Source: Marinobacter sp. es.048 (GTDB lineage: Bacteria > Pseudomonadota > Gammaproteobacteria > Pseudomonadales > Oleiphilaceae). Taken from it: DNA of 64,000 nucleotides. The stretch spans positions 1,674,001 through 1,738,000 of the forward strand of contig NZ_FYFA01000001.1 in assembly GCF_900188435.1 (NCBI RefSeq). Direction: 5' to 3'. The translations under genes were made by a program, and so were the position numbers. How positions within the stretch are numbered: position 1 is the stretch's first letter; the number at the start of each line of letters is the position of its first letter. The notes under the pieces are model-generated. The model saw nothing but the letters and a program-made list of their open reading frames with translations, made no database searches and had not been told where the DNA came from. Of the stretch, positions 60,295 to 64,000 are shown piece by piece.

Positions 60295-62261
60295 GCCTCA
60301 TTCTCCTGTTCGGCCGTCTCGTTGGCGGTGATCTCGACCAGCAACTGACTGCGCTTCACCTGGTCACCCTTGCTGGCAAGAACCTCGCCGACAACGCCGT
60401 TGCGGTCGGCTTTAACCGGATGCTCCATTTTCATGGCTTCCAGTATCACCAGCGTATCGCCCTGGCGAACGCTCTGGCCAGCCTCGACCAACACATCAAT
60501 GATAGCGCCGTCCATGGTTGCCTGAATGCGACCACTGCCCGCACCACCGGCACCTTGGACCGGTTGGTGAGTTATGTCCCGTACGGACCAGGATTGCCCA
60601 AACGCCTGCAAATATAGGGAATTGCCCTGGCGGTGATATTGGCAAGTCTGACGAACGCCGTTGTCGATAATGCATAAAAGGCCATCGCTTTGGCTTTCAA
60701 GCATCAGGGTATGGTGTGTCTCACCCATATTGAATGCCAACTGATTACCGCTGCGAGTGACCAGGAGTTCGACAATGGTGTCACCGCTTTCCAGTTTGAT
60801 CGGCGTCATGGTGGCCGGCGCATTGCTCCAGGCGCTCTGGCCTGAACTGCCATGGTCGAGCACGCAAGCGGCCAGCGCCAGCTGGCGAATGTCCAGAGTC
60901 TGTGGCTGCAGGGAGGGATCGTCCTTGAAGGCCCGCTGGAGGAAGGCCGTGGTTGCTTCGCCGGCCCCGAAAGTCTCGTCTGCGATAATCCGGCTCAGGA
61001 AATGGCGGTTGGTGGTTACACCGAACACGGTCGTGTCCTCAAGCGCGCGGATCAGCCGCCGGCGGGCTTGATCTCGGGTCTGGCCCCAGGCAATTACCTT
61101 GGCCAGCATGGGGTCGTAGTGGGGAGTGATAGCATCTCCAGATCGTACCCCGGTATCAAACCGTAAACCTTCGCCTTCGGCTGGTTCAAAGGCGAATAGC
61201 GGCCCGGTCTGGGGTGTGAATCCGTGGGCAGGATCTTCTGCATAGAGTCGAACCTCAATGGCATGGCCATTCAGGTGAATATCGTCCTGGCCGAGTGGCA
61301 GCGGGCGTCCCTCGGCCACGTTGAGCTGCCAGGCGACCAGGTCCTGGCCGGTAATGAGCTCGGTGACCGGGTGTTCCACCTGCAGGCGGGTGTTCATTTC
61401 CAGGAAATAGAAGTTCCGGTGCTTGTCCACCAGAAACTCGACGGTGCCGGCACCCTCGTAATTGCAGGCCAGAGCTGCTTTAACCGCGGCCTCACCCATG
61501 GCCTGGCGTAGTTCGGGCGTCACAAAGGGAGAGGGCGCTTCTTCAACCACTTTCTGGTGTCGGCGCTGTACCGAGCAGTCGCGTTCGCCCAGGTACACGG
61601 CATTGCCGTGCCTGTCCGCGAATACCTGGATTTCCACATGGCGGGGCTCAATTACGGCTTTCTCGAGGATCAACTCGTCGTCGCCGAAGGCCTGTTTCGA
61701 CTCGGACCGCGCTCGTTTAATATTTTCGGCCAGTTCGGATTTGCTCTCAACCAGACGCATGCCCCGGCCACCGCCGCCGGCAGAGGCTTTGATCATCAGG
61801 GGGTAGCCAATGTCTTTGGCAGCTGCGATAAGTTCTTCGTCGCTGGCGTTGTTGCCTTCGTGGCCGGGCACCACCGGCACGCCGGCCTCTTGCATGGCGA
61901 TCTTTGATCTGCGCTTGCTGCCCATGAGTTCGATGGCCGAGGCGGGCGGGCCAACGAACACTAATCCGGCGTCTTTGCAGGCGTTGGCGAAGGCGGCATT
62001 CTCGGAGAGGAAGCCGTAACCCGGGTGGATGCAGTCGGCGCCGGTTTTGCGGGCGGCTTCAAGAATTGCATCGCTTTTCAGGTAGGAGGCGGATACCTGT
62101 GCGGGGCCAATGCAGACGGCCTCGTCGGCCAGTTCCACGTGCATGGCCCTGGCGTCGGCCTCTGAGTAGACGGCCACGGTGCGGTAACCCAGGGCTTTCG
62201 CGGTGCGGATCACCCGGACTGCGATTTCGCCGCGGTTGGCCACTAGTAGTTTCTTTAACAT
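60291..62261 (-). CDS. atuF: Biotin-dependent acyl-CoA carboxylase alpha subunit (geranyl-CoA carboxylase, AtuF-like)
   Basis: This 656-residue protein has an N-terminal biotin carboxylase (about 1-445: LLVANRGEIAVRVIRTAKALG, GGGGRGMRLV ATP-grasp loop, FLEMNTRLQVEHPVTE) and a C-terminal biotin carrier domain with the lysine attachment site EAMKMEHP near residue 620. Together with a beta subunit, expected outside the window, it would carboxylate geranyl-CoA. Leucine-pathway methylcrotonyl-CoA carboxylase (LiuD) is the alternative; gene order favours AtuF. ATG 62261 has AAGGAG upstream. Confidence 0.85.
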   Translation of the reverse strand: MLKKLLVANRGEIAVRVIRTAKALGYRTVAVYSEADARAMHVELADEAVCIGPAQVSASYLKSDAILEAARKTGADCIHPGYGFLSENAAFANACKDAGLVFVGPPASAIELMGSKRRSKIAMQEAGVPVVPGHEGNNASDEELIAAAKDIGYPLMIKASAGGGGRGMRLVESKSELAENIKRARSESKQAFGDDELILEKAVIEPRHVEIQVFADRHGNAVYLGERDCSVQRRHQKVVEEAPSPFVTPELRQAMGEAAVKAALACNYEGAGTVEFLVDKHRNFYFLEMNTRLQVEHPVTELITGQDLVAWQLNVAEGRPLPLGQDDIHLNGHAIEVRLYAEDPAHGFTPQTGPLFAFEPAEGEGLRFDTGVRSGDAITPHYDPMLAKVIAWGQTRDQARRRLIRALEDTTVFGVTTNRHFLSRIIADETFGAGEATTAFLQRAFKDDPSLQPQTLDIRQLALAACVLDHGSSGQSAWSNAPATMTPIKLESGDTIVELLVTRSGNQLAFNMGETHHTLMLESQSDGLLCIIDNGVRQTCQYHRQGNSLYLQAFGQSWSVRDITHQPVQGAGGAGSGRIQATMDGAIIDVLVEAGQSVRQGDTLVILEAMKMEHPVKADRNGVVGEVLASKGDQVKRSQLLVEITANETAEQENEA

Positions 62262-62307
62262 GTTCTTGTTCTCTCCTTTGGAGTAAGCCGCGAGGCTGAG
62301 GGCCGCA

Positions 62308-63129
62308 TCAGTCCGATTCGCTTGCCCAGGCTGGTGGACGTTTTTGCATGAACGCCATAGTGCCTTCTGTCCCTTCGCTTCCCCGAATGGCTTCCGCAAA
62401 TTTCTCCGCCGCACTGTCGAGCAAACCGCTCATGGGTTCATGACCAACCCGATGCAGCAACGCCTTGGTTTCAGCGGTGGCAACCGGTGCACAATGGCGA
62501 ACACGATCCAGAGCGCTGGCCAGCATCGCTTCCAGTTCATCATTGGAAGATGCCGCCTGGTGAACGATTCCAAGACTGCATGCCTCGTTTGCATCGATTC
62601 TCAAACCCAGCAGGGCCAGCCGCCGGGCCTGAGTGAGGCCGATCCGTTCAACCACAAAGGGCGCAATCTGGGCGGGAATCACACCAAGTGAGGTTTCCGG
62701 CATGCCGAATTTTGCTGATGGCCCGGCGATGGCGACGTCGGAGACGCAGGCCAAACCGAATCCACCGCCCATGACGGCTCCCTCGGTGATAGCGATGACC
62801 ACTTTCGAGGATTCGTTAACCTGTTGAATCATCTGGCCGAAGGCGCGGTTCAGGCGATAGAACGGGTCCGCCTCACCCTCGGCCGCTTTCTGGCCGCGGG
62901 CACCGGCCATGTCTTTGATATCGCCGCCCGCACAGAAATGACCACCAGCGCCCCGCATGACGACGGCGCGGATATGCAGGTCGTTTTCGATCTGCGTAAA
63001 CACCGCGGACAATTCCGCCACCATCTCCAGGCTCATGGCGTTCCGAACGTCTGGTCGGTTGATGGTGATAAACAGGGTGGGGCCCTGTTTTTCCAGAATC
63101 AGTGTTTCGCAATGCGGTACCTGGTCCAT
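62308..63129 (-). CDS. atuE: Enoyl-CoA hydratase (isohexenylglutaconyl-CoA hydratase, AtuE-like)
   Basis: This 273-residue crotonase has oxyanion regions HFCAGGDIKDM and GAVMGGGFGLACVSD. The first catalytic glutamate position of classical hydratases is glycine here, while the second (MPETSLG) is kept, as in the AtuE/LiuC branch. It lies between the dehydrogenase and the carboxylase alpha subunit, the order of atuD-E-F. ATG 63129 has GTGGAG upstream. The LiuC alternative, methylglutaconyl-CoA hydratase, cannot be fully excluded. Confidence 0.83.
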   Translation of the reverse strand: MDQVPHCETLILEKQGPTLFITINRPDVRNAMSLEMVAELSAVFTQIENDLHIRAVVMRGAGGHFCAGGDIKDMAGARGQKAAEGEADPFYRLNRAFGQMIQQVNESSKVVIAITEGAVMGGGFGLACVSDVAIAGPSAKFGMPETSLGVIPAQIAPFVVERIGLTQARRLALLGLRIDANEACSLGIVHQAASSNDELEAMLASALDRVRHCAPVATAETKALLHRVGHEPMSGLLDSAAEKFAEAIRGSEGTEGTMAFMQKRPPAWASESD

Positions 63130-63151
63130 AAATGACTCCACCGTCCGTTTC

Positions 63152-64000
63152 TCAGTCGCGTTTCTTGCCCGGAAGGGTTCCCATCATCTTGCAGATAATC
63201 CCGAGCATGATTTCATCGGCACCACCGCCAATAGACACCAGCCGAACATCCCGGTGTGCCCGGGAAATCGGGTTATCCCACATGTAACCATTACCGCCCC
63301 AGTACTGCAGGCAGCTGTCCGTGACTTCACGCCCTAGACGTCCGGCCTTGAGCTTGGCCATGGAAGCGAGGCGAGTTACATCCTTGCCGTCAACATGCAG
63401 TTCACAAGCCTGGTAGGTGAGGGCGCGCAGGGCTTCCACTTCGGTTTGGAGTTCGGCCAGCCGGAAGTGGATCACCTGGTTGTCGATCAGTGGCTGGCCG
63501 AAGGTCTTGCGCTCGCGGCAGTACTCAATGGTCTTGGTGATGCAGTTCTCCAGCGCCTTGATCACGTTGGCCGCACCCCAGATGCGCTCCTCCTGGAATT
63601 GCAGCATCTGCATCATGAAACCGGTGCCCTCGGCGCCAATGCGGTAGCGCTGGGGCACGCGCACGTCGTCAAAGAAGATCTGGGCGGTTTCTGAAGAGCG
63701 CATGCCCAGTTTGTTCAGATGCGGACTGAAGGTAATGCCCGGGGTTTTGGTGGGCACGATAATCAGGGATTTGTTCTTGTGGGGCTTGTCGTCCGAGGTG
63801 TTGGCCAGCAGGCAGATAAAGTCGGACCTTGGACTGTTGGTGATCCACATCTTGGAGCCATTGATGATGTAGTCGTCACCGTCTTTCCTGGCGGTGGTTT
63901 TCATCCCCGCCACATCAGAACCCGCGCCGACCTCGCTGACGCCAATACAGCCCACCATGTCGCCGGCAATGGCCGGGGCGAGAAAGCTGCGTTTGAGTTC
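63152..64000 (-). CDS. atuD: Acyl-CoA dehydrogenase (citronellyl-CoA dehydrogenase, AtuD-like), 5' end cut off
   Basis: The reading frame is open to the right edge, so the N-terminus is missing; the visible part is about 282 residues. It includes the FAD-contacting VGCIGVSEVGAGSDVAG, the WITNSPRSDFI segment, the C-terminal helical domain and the closing LQYWGGNGYMWDNPISRAHRD. It precedes atuE by 22 bases. In Pseudomonas AtuD oxidises citronellyl-CoA to geranyl-CoA. Function here is inferred from family and gene order. Confidence 0.82.
   Translation of the reverse strand, partial: ELKRSFLAPAIAGDMVGCIGVSEVGAGSDVAGMKTTARKDGDDYIINGSKMWITNSPRSDFICLLANTSDDKPHKNKSLIIVPTKTPGITFSPHLNKLGMRSSETAQIFFDDVRVPQRYRIGAEGTGFMMQMLQFQEERIWGAANVIKALENCITKTIEYCRERKTFGQPLIDNQVIHFRLAELQTEVEALRALTYQACELHVDGKDVTRLASMAKLKAGRLGREVTDSCLQYWGGNGYMWDNPISRAHRDVRLVSIGGGADEIMLGIICKMMGTLPGKKRD

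Noticed and set aside
60291..63129. Leucine-degradation (liu) identity for the carboxylase and hydratase
   Set aside because: Considered because the enzymes are close homologues. The liu order places the carboxylase beta subunit before the hydratase and ends in HMG-CoA lyase, whereas an SDR and an acyl-CoA synthetase follow here.

Overview
The window is about 64 kb of a gammaproteobacterial chromosome. It is densely coded, with long runs of genes that overlap by 1 to 4 bases, strong GGAGG-type ribosome binding sites and no rRNA, tRNA, CRISPR, phage or insertion-sequence signal. The gene content points to a marine, Na+-adapted, hydrocarbon-degrading bacterium of the Marinobacter type: an AlkB alkane hydroxylase, many beta-oxidation genes, an acyclic-terpene (atu) operon, two complete Mrp Na+/H+ antiporters side by side, an orphan TRAP-type binding lipoprotein and a BLUF photoreceptor. 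The genus is an inference from gene content, not a database match.

Layout. Positions 1-3949 (+) hold the end of leuC, then leuD, a PrpR-type sigma-54 activator and a RidA-family protein. Positions 3970-6063 (-) hold a fatty-acyl-CoA ligase and ppnP. Positions 6135-17834 (-) hold two consecutive mrp operons; transcription enters mrpAB-C-D-E-F-G (fused A and B) first and then mrpA-B-C-D-E-F-G (separate A and B). Positions 18188-21441 hold fadH, a CNNM/CBS protein and a 54-residue small gene. Positions 21552-27402 are a hydrocarbon/fatty-acid segment: a GlxA-type regulator, an acyl-CoA dehydrogenase, a crotonase, alkB and a small protein gene. Positions 27493-36043 hold a small acidic lipoprotein, a CDF transporter, a PhoX-like lipoprotein next to a two-haem lipoprotein, a chemoreceptor with a C-terminal sensor, a DUF4870 protein and an MFS transporter. 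Positions 36128-40981 (-) are an imelysin/di-haem oxidoreductase/imelysin/DUF1513 operon. Positions 41166-57258 are mostly housekeeping and mixed genes: rlmJ, dctP-like, an EamA transporter, a GIY-YIG protein, two alpha/beta hydrolases, an OmpA-like lipoprotein, serA facing a D-2-hydroxyglutarate dehydrogenase, a sirtuin, an ABC1 kinase, a fumarylacetoacetase-family protein, apt, a purine permease, a TRIC-family protein, a BLUF protein and a quinone reductase. Positions 57577-64000 (-) are atuD-E-F-G-H, entering from beyond the right edge.

How the genes fit together. AlkB makes alkanols. The acyl-CoA ligases activate the resulting acids, and the acyl-CoA dehydrogenase, FadH and crotonase process the acyl-CoAs. 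The atu genes remove methyl branches from citronellyl/geranyl-type acids, which ordinary beta-oxidation cannot pass. The Mrp complexes support Na+ expulsion and pH homeostasis in salt water. SerA and D-2-hydroxyglutarate dehydrogenase are probably metabolically coupled.

The most unusual feature is a family of three intergenic palindromes (24542-24649, 25557-25666, 57288-57478). Each has near-perfect 27-28 bp outer arms and shared internal hairpins, but the arm sequence differs between copies, so structure is conserved rather than sequence. All three lie beside acyl-CoA or quinone-reductase genes.
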